From: CBDAPE01 sp965198325 | GTDB taxonomy: Bacteria > Pseudomonadota > Alphaproteobacteria > UBA828 > JAPUJA01 | Length of the DNA: 64,000 nt | NCBI GenBank assembly: GCA_965198325.1 | Contig: CBDAPE010000015.1 | Span: 1 to 64,000, forward strand | Direction of reading: 5' to 3' | Shown here: positions 1 through 8,478 of the stretch, one piece after another | How positions within the stretch are numbered: the stretch's first letter is position 1 | Layout of the letters: each line of letters opens with the position of its first letter | The notes under the pieces: generated by a model | What the model saw: only the letters and a program-made list of their open reading frames with translations | What the model was told of the DNA's origin: nothing | Databases searched by the model: none | Position numbers and translations under genes: made by a program

Positions 1-365
1 TCGCCGCAGCCAATGCAGGACGGCTCCGGGGGCTCAGCCACATCACGGGTGGCGGTTTGATCGATAACATCCCGCGCATCCTGCCCGCCATGCTGGGCGT
101 CGCGATCGACGCAGGCGTCTGGCCCCTGCCCCCGGTGTTTCGCTGGCTCGCCGAAGCAGCCCCACTCGATGCTGGAGAGCTTGCCCGCGGTTTCAACTGC
201 GGCATCGGCATGGTGGCCATCGTCGCTGCCGACCGGGTGGCGGAAACCGAGGCCGCGTTCACGGCGGCCGGTGAAACGGTCTACCGGATCGGTGTTGTCG
301 TAAATACCACAGCGGGCGAGCCGGCGGTCCGCATCGATGGAACCGAGTCGGCGTGGCCCGTCTGA
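1..365 (+). CDS. purM: Phosphoribosylformylglycinamidine cyclo-ligase (AIR synthetase), C-terminal part
   Basis: The frame is open from the window edge and encodes about the last 120 residues of PurM, which closes the imidazole ring of AIR in de novo purine synthesis (ATP-dependent, cytosolic). The glycine-rich ITGGGLIDNIPRILP segment is the conserved C-domain motif of the family, followed by the typical FNCGIGM stretch. The stop lies 13 bases inside purN, so the two genes are translationally coupled, an arrangement common in alphaproteobacteria. The N-terminal two thirds lie outside the window. The fragment shows no lesion. Confidence 0.95.
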   Translation, partial: AAANAGRLRGLSHITGGGLIDNIPRILPAMLGVAIDAGVWPLPPVFRWLAEAAPLDAGELARGFNCGIGMVAIVAADRVAETEAAFTAAGETVYRIGVVVNTTAGEPAVRIDGTESAWPV

Positions 366-1006
366 AATGTGCGGCCCTGATTTCGGGTCGGGGATCTAAT
401 CTCCAGGCCCTGATCGATCGGTTTGCCGATGATGATGCCGCGGCTGAGATCGTCGCCGTGATTTCGAACAATGCCGATGCAATGGGCCTGAAACGCGCCG
501 GCAAAGCGGGCATCGCGACACGCGTTGTCGATCACCGTGAGTTTGTTGATCGCGCAGCGTTCGATGAGGCCCTCGATGCGACGATCCGGGACATGGGCGG
601 CGAATTCATCTGTCTAGCGGGCTTCATGCGCTTGCTGGGATCCGAGTTCGTAGCCAACTGGACCGATCGGGTGATCAACATCCACCCGTCCCTGCTGCCG
701 GCGTTCAAGGGTCTGCAAACCCACGAGCGGGTCCTGGCGGAAGGTGCCCGAATTACCGGCTGCACGGTTCATTTCGTGCGCTCCGAACTCGATGCCGGCC
801 CGATCATCGTGCAGGCGGCGGTCCCCGTGCTCGCGGATGACGACGCGGACAGCCTGGCCGCCCGCGTGCTCGAGGCGGAGCATGCCTGCTATCCCCTGGC
901 GGTACAGTTGATCGCCGAAGGCCGGGTCAGCGTCGACGGCGAACGGGTGGTCATCGACGGCGAGCGTGCGCCGAGCACGACCTTATTCAATCCCCAATCG
1001 GACTGA
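353..1006 (+). CDS. purN: Phosphoribosylglycinamide formyltransferase
   Basis: 217 residues, normal for PurN, the 10-formyl-THF-dependent GAR transformylase. The start is a GTG inside the end of purM. Visible motifs are the N-terminal SGRGSNLQAL phosphate-binding loop, the catalytic region VINIHPSLLPAFKG (Asn-His of the active site) and the GCTVHFV...DAGPII segment with the catalytic Asp. The gene is intact. IS21 copy 1 begins 13 bp after its stop, so any native terminator or downstream gene has been displaced. Confidence 0.97.
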   Translation: MARLKCAALISGRGSNLQALIDRFADDDAAAEIVAVISNNADAMGLKRAGKAGIATRVVDHREFVDRAAFDEALDATIRDMGGEFICLAGFMRLLGSEFVANWTDRVINIHPSLLPAFKGLQTHERVLAEGARITGCTVHFVRSELDAGPIIVQAAVPVLADDDADSLAARVLEAEHACYPLAVQLIAEGRVSVDGERVVIDGERAPSTTLFNPQSD

Positions 1007-1208
1007 AAAGACCCGCTAGTGTCAATGGCGGAGCAAAAAGGGACGACCGTGGCGGTGTAAGAAGGGACCGCTTGGCGGCTGCGGGCTTGTCCCCGTAGTC
1101 CATGGGCGGGCCCCGCGTGCGACGCGGCGTGCCCTCAACAGGCCGACGCGGCGGCGCGCGGGAGGGACCTGTGGGCCCATGGGGTCAAGCGAGGGTTGGG
1201 TGGTCGGT

Positions 1209-1970
1209 TCAGTTCGCCGTCGGGGTTTGACGCCTGCGGCTCTGGTTGAGCCTGTAGCTCTCGCCATTCATCTCGAGGATGTTGACGTGGTGGGTGCGGC
1301 GGTCGAGGAGAGCGCCGGTCAGCCGCTCGGAGCCGAACACCTCGGTCCATTCGTCGAACGGCAGATTGGTGGTGACCAGGGTCGAGCCGCGCTCGTAGCG
1401 CTGGCTGAACACCTCGAACAGGAGCTCGGCACCGGTCTTGGACAGCGGCACGAAGCCGAGTTCGTCGATGATCAGAAGCTTGTAGGTGGCGAGCTTCTTC
1501 TGGAACCTCAGCAGCTGCTTGTCATCGCGGGCCTCGATGAGCTCGTGGACCAGCGCGGCGGTGATGAAGCCGACCGAGAGGCCCTTCTGGCAGGCCGCCA
1601 AGCCGAGACCGAGGGCGATGTGGGTCTTGCCGGTGCCGCTGTTGCCGAGCGCGATGAGGTTCTCGCGGCGCTCGATGTACGCGCAGCGGGCGAGCTCCAG
1701 GACCAACGTCTTGTTGAGCGAGGGGATGACCTTGAAATCGAAGCTATCGAGGCTCTTGATCACGGGGAAGCGCGCCGCCTTGATCCGCCGCTCGACCATG
1801 CGGCGCTCGCGGTCGATCAACTCGAGCTCGGCCAGACGCAGAAGATAGCGAACGTGGTCGACGCCTTCCGAGGCGCACTGCCGGGCGATCTTGTCGTACT
1901 CCCTCAGGACCGTCGGCAGCTTCAGCCTCTTGAGGTGGTGGACGAGCAGCAGCCGTGGTGTGTCGGTCAT
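1209..1970 (-). CDS. istB: IS21 helper ATPase IstB, copy 1
   Basis: 253 residues, AAA+ DnaA-like helper that assists the IstA transposase in target selection. Walker A is GNSGTGKT and Walker B is LLIIDELG. The ATG overlaps the istA stop as ATGA, so I chose that start rather than the much longer open frame upstream, which is antisense-like readthrough of istA in another frame. It lacks one Ala codon found in the other two copies (FITAAL versus FITAAAL), within a GCG repeat. Otherwise intact. Confidence 0.95.
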   Translation of the reverse strand: MTDTPRLLLVHHLKRLKLPTVLREYDKIARQCASEGVDHVRYLLRLAELELIDRERRMVERRIKAARFPVIKSLDSFDFKVIPSLNKTLVLELARCAYIERRENLIALGNSGTGKTHIALGLGLAACQKGLSVGFITAALVHELIEARDDKQLLRFQKKLATYKLLIIDELGFVPLSKTGAELLFEVFSQRYERGSTLVTTNLPFDEWTEVFGSERLTGALLDRRTHHVNILEMNGESYRLNQSRRRQTPTAN

Positions 1971-3466
1971 GCGCCGAGCCCCGACAGCAGGCTCATGTAC
2001 GACTTGGCAGACGTCGTCGCGACCCGGGCGCGCGGCAGGTACGGATAGACCTCGAGGTTGAGCCGGGGCGGCCGCCGCTCGATGCGGCACAGTACCAGGT
2101 GCTTCACCGCATCGAAGCCGATGGCGCCGAGCCTGAGCGCGTCGCCGACCGCACCCTCGACCTCCTCGAGCCGGAAGCTCTCCAGCAGACGGCGCACCTG
2201 GACGGACTCGCGCTTGCCCGCCTTGCCCATGCGGGCTTCGAGCAGGCGTCGCAGAGTGATGAAGGCCTCGGGCAGGTCCCAGCCCGCCAACGGCGCGGCC
2301 TGGTCGAGGGCGCCGATCTTCTGCTCGATCAAGGGTAGGTAATGCAGCGGGTCGAAGATCAGGTCCTCGCTGTCGTAGGACCGGCGGTGCCGGGCAATCA
2401 CCTCCGCGCCGCAAGAGATAACGACCTCGTCGACGGAGCACCGGATCAGCACCTCGCGGTGGCCATAGGCCACGGGCACCGAGTAGTCGTTGCCCCGGCA
2501 GCGCACCAGCGACAGCGAGCTCACCCGTCCAGTGCGCTTGTCGCAGGCATCGTATGGTGCCGGGGGGAGAGGCAAGAAGGCTTCCCGGTCCCGTGCGAGG
2601 CGCTCGCCGATGGTCTCCTTGTGACCCCGCAGCCGCGCCGCCTGGCGCCGGCGGCACTGTCCCGCGAGAGCATCGTTCAGCGCCTCGAAGCTCTCGGCCC
2701 GCGGGACGGGGACCCGGAAGGTCCGCCGGATGAAGCCGACCAGTCCCTCGACCTTGCCTTTGTCGTTGCCCTTGCCCGGCCGGCCGAACCTGTCCTCGAA
2801 CAGATAGGGGGATTGAAGGTCCGTGAAGACGCGCGTTCGCTGCCGCTTGCCATCGCCCAGTATCCGGGCGACTGCCAGCTTGGTGTTGTCGTACAGGATG
2901 GATCGGGGGACGCCGCCGAAGAACGCAACCGCCGCGTTGTGGCCAGCGCAGAACGCCTCGGTCGTCTCCGCCGGGTAGGCCTTCACGAAGCAGGCATCAC
3001 TGTGGGGAAGATCGAAGGCAAGGAAGTGGACCTTGCACGCCACGCCGCCGATCACCGCCATCGCCTCGCCGAAGTCCGCCTGGGCGGGGCCGGGGGAATG
3101 GACGAGCGGCACGAACATCTCGCGCGACCGAAGCCGCCGCTCACGGACATAGTCCTTCACGATGGTGTAGCCGCCCGTAAAGCCGTACTCGTCCCGGAGA
3201 CGGTCGAAGATCCGCTTCGCCGTGGGCCGTTGCTTGTGGTGGCTGGTCCGATCGTCTTCCAGAATCCGATCGATGATCCCCGTGAACGGACCCCGCTTCG
3301 GCCGCCGTGGCGGCTTGCCGCGGCGAGACCCCGGCGGCACCGAGAACGACAGCATCTTGCGGACCGTCTTGCGGTCCAGCCCGAACACCCGCGAGGCCTC
3401 GCGGGTGCTCATTCCCTCGACACGACACGCCCGCCGAACCCGCGCGTACAAATCCACCCGATACAT
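1967..3466 (-). CDS. istA: IS21 transposase IstA, copy 1
   Basis: 499 residues, the usual IstA size. An N-terminal helix-turn-helix (STREASRVFGLDRKTVRKML, residues about 20-39) precedes an rve-type DDE integrase core: first Asp in AQADFGEA, second in SILYDNTK, Glu in KGKVEGLVG. The C-terminal part is the Mu-transposase-like domain. It is intact and overlaps istB by four bases, so this copy looks capable of transposition. Confidence 0.95.
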   Translation of the reverse strand: MYRVDLYARVRRACRVEGMSTREASRVFGLDRKTVRKMLSFSVPPGSRRGKPPRRPKRGPFTGIIDRILEDDRTSHHKQRPTAKRIFDRLRDEYGFTGGYTIVKDYVRERRLRSREMFVPLVHSPGPAQADFGEAMAVIGGVACKVHFLAFDLPHSDACFVKAYPAETTEAFCAGHNAAVAFFGGVPRSILYDNTKLAVARILGDGKRQRTRVFTDLQSPYLFEDRFGRPGKGNDKGKVEGLVGFIRRTFRVPVPRAESFEALNDALAGQCRRRQAARLRGHKETIGERLARDREAFLPLPPAPYDACDKRTGRVSSLSLVRCRGNDYSVPVAYGHREVLIRCSVDEVVISCGAEVIARHRRSYDSEDLIFDPLHYLPLIEQKIGALDQAAPLAGWDLPEAFITLRRLLEARMGKAGKRESVQVRRLLESFRLEEVEGAVGDALRLGAIGFDAVKHLVLCRIERRPPRLNLEVYPYLPRARVATTSAKSYMSLLSGLGA

Positions 3467-3612
3467 CCCCCCGCCTTCCAGTCAGAGCAGCCCTGACAGA
3501 AGGCTATAGACGGTCCCATTTTGGTCCGCCACAGCCGGATGGCCCGGCCGCTTCAATGGGGGATTATTGCGCCGCCGTTCTCAGGCCAGACCCCATCGAC
3601 CGCGCAGCGGAC

Positions 3613-3648
3613 GAAAAATGGCCCAGCGGGGGAGGACCGCCGGGCCAT
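3613..3648 (-). terminator. Rho-independent terminator of the phasin gene
   Basis: Read on the minus strand, ATGGCCCGGCGG pairs across a short loop with CCGCTGGGCCAT (one G-T wobble) and is followed by TTTT. It lies 34 bp after the phasin stop and just inside the end of IS21 copy 1, so it is the phasin terminator. Confidence 0.8.
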
Positions 3649-3681
3649 CTGGTCTACCGGGCGCTGATCCGGAAAAGCGGG

Positions 3682-4074
3682 TCAGACCGCGGATTTGGCC
3701 GACCAAAACTTGGCGAACGCGGATTCGAGGCCATTGCCGAAGGGTGAGCGCATCTGGCTCGCGGTCTTCGCCGAAATTTCCTGAAGCTCGTTCACCTTTG
3801 AGACGTACTTCTCCATCGAGGCCTTGGCATAGGTGTTCTGCAGGTCGGCGGCCTCCTGGGGATTCGTGCAGCCGCCGAGGGCTGTCGCGACGACCATGCC
3901 GTCGGCGACCTGGGCCTTGGTGAATTCGAGCCAGCTCGTGCTAAGCTCGGTGTAGCCCTGGGTCGCGAGCTCGATATTCCCGATGACGGCATCGAGCGTT
4001 TCCTTGCTCAACTTTGCGGCGTCTGCAAAGCTCTTTGCATAGGCGGTCTGGGCGTCCGACTGGGTCTGCTTCAT
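3682..4074 (-). CDS. Phasin family protein
   Basis: 130 residues resembling the Phasin_2 family of small amphipathic proteins that coat polyhydroxyalkanoate granules. It is mostly helical, rich in Ala, Lys and Glu, with the family-like core of a long central helix (ELSTSWLEFTKAQ) and a C-terminal stretch (FAKFWSAKSAV). Monocistronic: its own promoter lies at 4215-4242 and its own terminator at 3613-3648. Regulation by a dimeric repressor is suggested by two palindromes around the promoter. Intact. A phasin-like regulator without granule function cannot be excluded. Confidence 0.85.
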   Translation of the reverse strand: MKQTQSDAQTAYAKSFADAAKLSKETLDAVIGNIELATQGYTELSTSWLEFTKAQVADGMVVATALGGCTNPQEAADLQNTYAKASMEKYVSKVNELQEISAKTASQMRSPFGNGLESAFAKFWSAKSAV

Positions 4075-4191
4075 GATCCGGTTCCTAATCCTTTGCTGTG
4101 AATGGTCGTGTCTTGCTCAAGCTATCGGCGACGGGCGGGCCGGCGTCGAATTGTCGATTCCGCTGTCGCTCAAAACCTCAAATTATCTTAT

Positions 4192-4262
4192 GTTGCGATG
4201 CGACATTGCAGGTGAATATAAGTTATTTCAGTCAATTGTCAATGAAAATGTTGCATCGCAAC
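4192..4262 (-). promoter_or_regulatory. Phasin promoter bracketed by two operator-like palindromes
   Basis: On the minus strand a near-consensus sigma-70 promoter reads TTGACA (4237-4242), 16-bp spacer, TATATT (4215-4220). It is flanked by GTTGCATCGCAAC at 4250-4262 (perfect palindrome GTTGC-N3-GCAAC) and GTTGCGATGCGAC at 4192-4204 (one mismatch), centres 58 bp apart. Together they also form a 19-bp inverted repeat, TTATGTTGCGATGC(A/G)ACAT. The positions just upstream of -35 and just after the start site suit a repressor. A PhaR-type regulator is an inferred candidate only. Confidence 0.7.
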
Positions 4263-4390
4263 ATAAATGACGCTTCCCCTTCAGGCCCCGCCGTTCTGGG
4301 ATCGAGGAATTCTGCTAACAGTCATCGGGGACGAACAGCCGATTGCACGGCCGGGTTCAACGTCCGGCGGCCTCGCCTACCGGGATCGGA

Positions 4391-4609
4391 TTATTTATGT
4401 CGGAAGATGATGCGGCCCTTGGTCAGGTCGTAAGGCGTCATTTCGACATCCACCTTGTCCCCGACCATCACCCGGATACGGTATTTTCGCATTTTGCCGG
4501 CGGTATGAGCGATAATCTCGTGATCGTTCTCGAGCTTGACCTTGAACATGGCGTTGGGCAGCTTTTCAATCACTGTCCCGCCCATCTCGAGCAAGTCTTC
4601 TTTGGGCAT
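4391..4609 (-). CDS. infA: Translation initiation factor IF-1
   Basis: 72 residues, exactly the IF-1 length. The OB-fold S1-like sequence runs from EMGGTVIEKLPNAMFKV through HTAGKMRKYRIRVMVGDKV to MTPYDLTKGRIIFRHK, all conserved IF-1 signatures. IF-1 occupies the A site of the 30S subunit during initiation. The start is the ATG at 4609. It is separated from the phasin by about 315 bp, which hold the phasin promoter, and from the upstream minus-strand gene by 141 bp. No lesion. Confidence 0.97.
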   Translation of the reverse strand: MPKEDLLEMGGTVIEKLPNAMFKVKLENDHEIIAHTAGKMRKYRIRVMVGDKVDVEMTPYDLTKGRIIFRHK

Positions 4610-4750
4610 TTAACCCCCTTCACTGGTGCGTCGGGCCTCCTTTTAGCGTACTGCGCGCGAGAGGGAAAGGGCCTGTCACCACCGCGCAGGGTGTAACGCC
4701 TAGCGGTACGGTTCGCGGGAATCGACCAGACGCGGTCGAGGATCGTGGGT

Positions 4751-5269
4751 TCAGGTCTGGAGGCCGGGATGCTCGTATTCGAGCGGGCCCAGCTCAGGAA
4801 TCTCGTCTTTGGAGGGCATGGCCGGCTGGGGCAGGGCGTAGAATTTTTCCTCACCGTCATCCCAGCTATTTTCGAAAGGCAGCTTCATGCGCAAGCCCGA
4901 GCCGTTCAGTTCGGCCTGGCGCGTCGCCTCCTGCAATTGCTCCGCAACGTCGCGGCTCCAGGGCAGGACGTAAGACCGCGGCTCCTCGACGTCGTCGATC
5001 TGGAGCCACAAATATATGCCTTCATCTTCCTGGATGGTCGAGCCCAGAACGGTCGCTTCCTCGGCGGTCCGTTGAGACCACTCGAGGCTGACGGGTTTGG
5101 GTTGGCTCAGGAGATCAAGATACCCCGCATAGGCGACGGGAATAAGCAACGCACCCGATCCCAGGGCCACGACCTTGAGCCAGACCGCGCGTTGGGTCCA
5201 CACGCAAAGCGTCAGCAAGCCCGCAATGAGCGCGAGCGAAATGGTAAAAAAGATCAGCAGGTTATCCAT
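4751..5269 (-). CDS. Membrane-anchored protein of unknown function, third gene of MotA/TolQ-like module
   Basis: 172 residues, not recognised as a known family. Two hydrophobic segments (about residues 4-22 and 31-50) are followed by a soluble, acidic, mixed alpha/beta region of about 120 residues with WLQIDD, RSYVLPW and LQEATRQAEL stretches. The fold is plausibly periplasmic or cytosolic depending on topology. The ATG shares one base with the preceding stop (TGATG), so translation is coupled to the YfaP-like gene. It is the last gene of the module. Function unknown. Confidence 0.8.
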   Translation of the reverse strand: MDNLLIFFTISLALIAGLLTLCVWTQRAVWLKVVALGSGALLIPVAYAGYLDLLSQPKPVSLEWSQRTAEEATVLGSTIQEDEGIYLWLQIDDVEEPRSYVLPWSRDVAEQLQEATRQAELNGSGLRMKLPFENSWDDGEEKFYALPQPAMPSKDEIPELGPLEYEHPGLQT

Positions 5270-5880
5270 CAGTCTTTGCGGCTAGCCGCACGCAAGTCGC
5301 GTTGAATATTGTGAACGCTGTCCGGGATCAAATTTCCGGCGGCATCCAGCGAAAAGCGGAACGCTGTGACTTCCTCGCCCTCGCGATTGAGAAACACTTC
5401 CGTCGTCACGAGCTGGCGTGTCGCGGCACGGTCGTTGTTCTTGGAGCTGGCAATCACGGATACGGGTACGGGATAGAGGCCGTCGCTGTTCCGGAACAGG
5501 TGGAGATTGACGGTGTACTCGCCGGCGGGAATTCCACGGCTATACGAAACCTCGTGATTATGCTGCGTCGCGTCGGCGCGGCTGCCGAGATCGTCGCGCA
5601 ATAAATTGAAGACGACGCCGCCCTTATTCGAATAGCCCACCGGAATATCGCCGGGCGCCTCGACCCAGAGATCCACATCGATATCCAGACCGTCGCCCCA
5701 GTAGGCTTCAACGATGATATTGCCCGGTGAATCGACGTCGGCTTCCTTGGCCTCGCCTGTCGGATTGAGATGAGGAATGAGCAACACGACGATCGCCACA
5801 AAGCCGCAGAGCGCGAGCAGGATGACGTCGCGGAAGCCGGTTCCGCCCGCATCCTCTTCGAAGGACTCAGGCTCGTGCAT
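5269..5880 (-). CDS. Single-pass membrane protein with periplasmic YfaP/DUF2135-like domain
   Basis: 203 residues. One N-terminal transmembrane helix (about residues 17-36, DVILLALCGFVAIVVLL) has an Asp at its start, reminiscent of the channel-facing Asp of MotB, ExbD or TolR. The periplasmic part contains DIDVDLWVEAPG and PAGEYTVNLHLF, the pattern of the YfaP/DUF2135 beta-sandwich family. It overlaps the upstream MotA/TolQ-like gene by 14 bases and the downstream gene by one. Inference: it is the stator or plug partner of the proton channel encoded upstream, with an unusual periplasmic domain in place of the usual ExbD/TolR or OmpA-like one. Confidence 0.75.
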   Translation of the reverse strand: MHEPESFEEDAGGTGFRDVILLALCGFVAIVVLLIPHLNPTGEAKEADVDSPGNIIVEAYWGDGLDIDVDLWVEAPGDIPVGYSNKGGVVFNLLRDDLGSRADATQHNHEVSYSRGIPAGEYTVNLHLFRNSDGLYPVPVSVIASSKNNDRAATRQLVTTEVFLNREGEEVTAFRFSLDAAGNLIPDSVHNIQRDLRAASRKD

Positions 5881-6640
5881 ACCGCTCCCCGAGTTCCACG
5901 ACCGCGTTGACCAAATTGACCGTGCCGGTCGCCAGAATGCGATAGTTCACGAGGAGCCAGAGGTTGAAGATGGCGCCAATAAGGGTCGTATAGAGGGCGA
6001 CGGACATCCCCTGGATCAGGGTCGAGACCATGGGACCGACGTATTTGACGTCGGAGACCGTGTTTGGCTCGACGCCCGAGAGCGCGATGATGAAGCCGAT
6101 AACGGTGCCGATCAGGCCGAGGAACACCAGACTGTTTGCGATTTGCCGAACGATCGCGAGCCGACTCATATATTTCGAGCGCAAGGACTGCGCCGATATC
6201 GCGCGGCTCTCCGCCGAACGGCTGCAAACGGCCGCGACGTAGGCAAGCGCCTGAGAAGAATTTGTCACGAACGGATCGAAACGTTTTGCGTGATTGAGTT
6301 CTCGGCTGACGCGCATTATTTTCAGGCCGCAGGAGATCCAACCCAGGGCGAAGACCCCGACAATCATGAAACAGAGCCCGGTGGGATCCGCCGCCACGAC
6401 GGCATCTACCCAGCCCTGCAGCCAGGCAGCGACGACAAGCGCCGCCACACACAAGTTGACCACGCCGAAGCGCAATAACAGAAGATATTTGTAGGATTGT
6501 GGCTCGACAGAGATATCGGCCTGGCGGCGTATTTCTCGCTAGAGATTTTCGAACTGCTCCCCGACGCTCGAGCGGCCGTCCCGATCGGCTGCATCGCCGC
6601 GGATTTCTTCCCCCCACGATTTGGGAAGGGACTGGAACAT
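5867..6640 (-). pseudogene. MotA/TolQ/ExbB-like proton channel protein, interrupted by an amber codon
   Basis: The frame starting at the ATG of 6640 reads MFQSLPKSWGEE and continues without frame change to 5867, except for TAG at 6539-6541 (codon 34). After the stop come the family features: a first TM helix (VVNLCVAALVVAAWL), the conserved FLGLIGTVIGF helix and the long last helix with TLIQGMSVALYTTLIGA, as in MotA/TolQ/ExbB channels. A TTG at 6475 could serve as a restart and would still encode the membrane core (202 residues), so partial function is possible. IS21 copy 2 sits 107 bp upstream of the ATG. Confidence 0.75.
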
Positions 6641-6938
6641 CAGGTCACTCGCTTAGCCATTTTTCAATTTTGCCTATCGCTATGACCCCTAATTAGTACC
6701 CAAATCGATTAAGGCTTCCCTAGCAGAGGGTTAAGAAGTCGTTGTCCTGTCAATGGCGGAGCAAAAAGGGACCACCGTGGCGGTGTAAGAAGGGACCGCT
6801 TGGCGGCTGCGGGCTTGTCCCCGTAGTCCATGGGCGGGCCCCGCGTGCGACGCGGCGTGCCCTCAACAGGCCGACGCGGCGGCGCGCGCGGGAGGGACCT
6901 GTGGGCCCATGGGGTCAAGCGTGGGTTGGGTGGTCGGT

Positions 6939-7703
6939 TCAGTTCGCCGTCGGGGTTTGACGCCTGCGGCTCTGGTTGAGCCTGTAGCTCTCGCCATTCA
7001 TCTCGAGGATGTTGACGTGGTGGGTGAGGCGGTCGAGGAGAGCGCCGGTCAGCCGCTCGGAGCCGAACACCTCGGTCCATTCGTCGAACGGCAGATTGGT
7101 GGTGACCAGGGTCGAGCCGCGCTCGTAGCGCTGGCTGAACACCTCGAACAGGAGCTCGGCACCGGTCTTGGACAGCGGCACGAAGCCGCGTTCGTCGACG
7201 ATCAGAAGCTTGTAGGTGGCGAGCTTCTTCTGGAACCTCAGCAGTTGCTTGTCATCGCGGGCCTCGATGAGCTCGTGGACCAGCGCGGCGGCGGTGATGA
7301 AGCCGACCGAGAGGCCCTTCTGGCAGGCCGCCAAGCCGAGACCGAGGGCGATGTGGGTCTTGCCGGTGCCGCTGTTGCCGAGCGCGATGAGGTTCTCGCG
7401 GCGCTCGATGTACGCGCAGCGGGCGAGCTCCAGGACCAACGTCTTGTTGAGCGAGGGGATGACCTTGAAATCGAAGCTATCGAGGCTCTTGATCACGGGG
7501 AAGCGCGCCGCCTTGATCCGCCGCTCGACCATGCGGCGCTCGCGGTCGATCAGCTCGAGCTCGGCCAGACGCAGAAGATAGCGAACGTGGTCGACGCCTT
7601 CAGAGGCGCACTGCCGGGCGATCTTGTCGTACTCCCTCAGGACCGTCGGCAGCTTCAGCCTCTTGAGGTGGTGGACGAGCAGCAGCCGTGGTGTGTCGGT
7701 CAT
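6939..7703 (-). CDS. istB: IS21 helper ATPase IstB, copy 2
   Basis: 254 residues with Walker A GNSGTGKT. The Walker B region reads LLIVDERG here, where copies 1 and 3 have LLIIDELG, so this copy has started to diverge at a functional site (Leu to Arg after the catalytic DE pair). The start is the ATG at 7703, overlapping the istA stop as ATGA. Its partner istA is disrupted by IS256, so the copy is probably non-autonomous. Confidence 0.93.
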   Translation of the reverse strand: MTDTPRLLLVHHLKRLKLPTVLREYDKIARQCASEGVDHVRYLLRLAELELIDRERRMVERRIKAARFPVIKSLDSFDFKVIPSLNKTLVLELARCAYIERRENLIALGNSGTGKTHIALGLGLAACQKGLSVGFITAAALVHELIEARDDKQLLRFQKKLATYKLLIVDERGFVPLSKTGAELLFEVFSQRYERGSTLVTTNLPFDEWTEVFGSERLTGALLDRLTHHVNILEMNGESYRLNQSRRRQTPTAN

Positions 7704-8370
7704 GCGCCGAGCCCCGACAGCAGGCTCATGTACGACTTGGCAGACGTCGTCGCGACCCGGGCGCGCGGCAGGTACGGATAGACCTCGAGGTTGAGCCGGG
7801 GCGGCCGCCGCTCGATGCGGCACAGTACCAGGTGCTTCACCGCATCGAAGCCGATGGCGCCGAGCCTGAGCGCGTCGCCGACCGCACCCTCGACCTCCTC
7901 GAGCCGGAAGCTCTCCAGCAGACGGCGCACCTGGACGGACTCGCGCTTGCCCGCCTTGCCCATGCGGGCTTCGAGCAGGCGTCGCAGAGTGATGAAGGCC
8001 TCGGGCAGGTCCCAGCCCGCCAACGGCGCGGCCTGGTCGAGGGCGCCGATCTTCTGCTCGGTCAAGGGCAGGTAATGCAGCGGGTCGAAGATCAGGTCCG
8101 CGCTGTCATAGGACCGGCGGTGCCGGGCAATCACCTCCGCGCCGCAAGAGATAACGACCTCGTCGACGGAGCACCGGATCAGCACCTCGCGGTGGCCATA
8201 GGCCACGGGCACCGAGTAGTCGTTGCCCCGGCAGCGCACCAGCGACAGCGAGCTCACCCGTCCAGTGCGCTTGTCGCAGGCATCGTATGGTGCCGGGGGG
8301 AGAGGCAAGAAGGCTTCCCGGTCCCGTGCGAGGCGCTCGCCGATGGTCTCCTTGTGACCCCGCAGCCGCG

Positions 8371-8378
8371 CCGCCTGG
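8371..8378. repeat. Target-site duplication of the IS256 element, left copy
   Basis: CCGCCTGG, repeated at 9981-9988 and present once at the same place in IS21 copies 1 and 3. Eight bp is typical of IS256-family insertion. Confidence 0.95.
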
Positions 8379-8478
8379 GGCTGTGTCTCGAAAGTGGTGG
8401 AAATTTGAGGGTGGCGTAATCTCCGGGTGACAAGACAACCACCCAACCGGCGGCTAGCACCGCCAAGGAGATCACGCC

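Larger units (their letters stand above)
1020..3583 (-). mobile_element. IS21-family insertion sequence, copy 1
   Basis: A 2564-bp element running from TG to CA. Both tips carry the 19-bp repeat units typical of IS21 ends: at the left GGCGGAGCAAAAAGGGACG and a second unit beginning GGCGGTGTAAGAAGG; at the right (read inward) GGCGGCGCAATAATCCCCC and then GGCGGACCAAAATGGGACC. The first unit begins 7 bp from each tip, which fixes the ends. Two other copies (6748-10926 and 21874-24442) share the same boundaries. This copy is 5 bp shorter than copy 3: 2 bp lost in a GC run near the left end and one codon lost in istB. The flanks show no target-site duplication. It carries istA and istB on the minus strand. 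Confidence 0.95.

Noticed and set aside
1209..2657. A 482-codon minus-strand frame extending istB upstream
   Set aside because: The upstream part overlaps istA in another frame and shows no conserved sequence; the ATG overlapping the istA stop is the natural istB start.
2342..3496. Long plus-strand open frame (384 codons) inside IS21 copy 1, repeated in copy 3
   Set aside because: It is antisense to istA, has no recognisable domain, and arises from the GC-rich codon pattern of the real gene.
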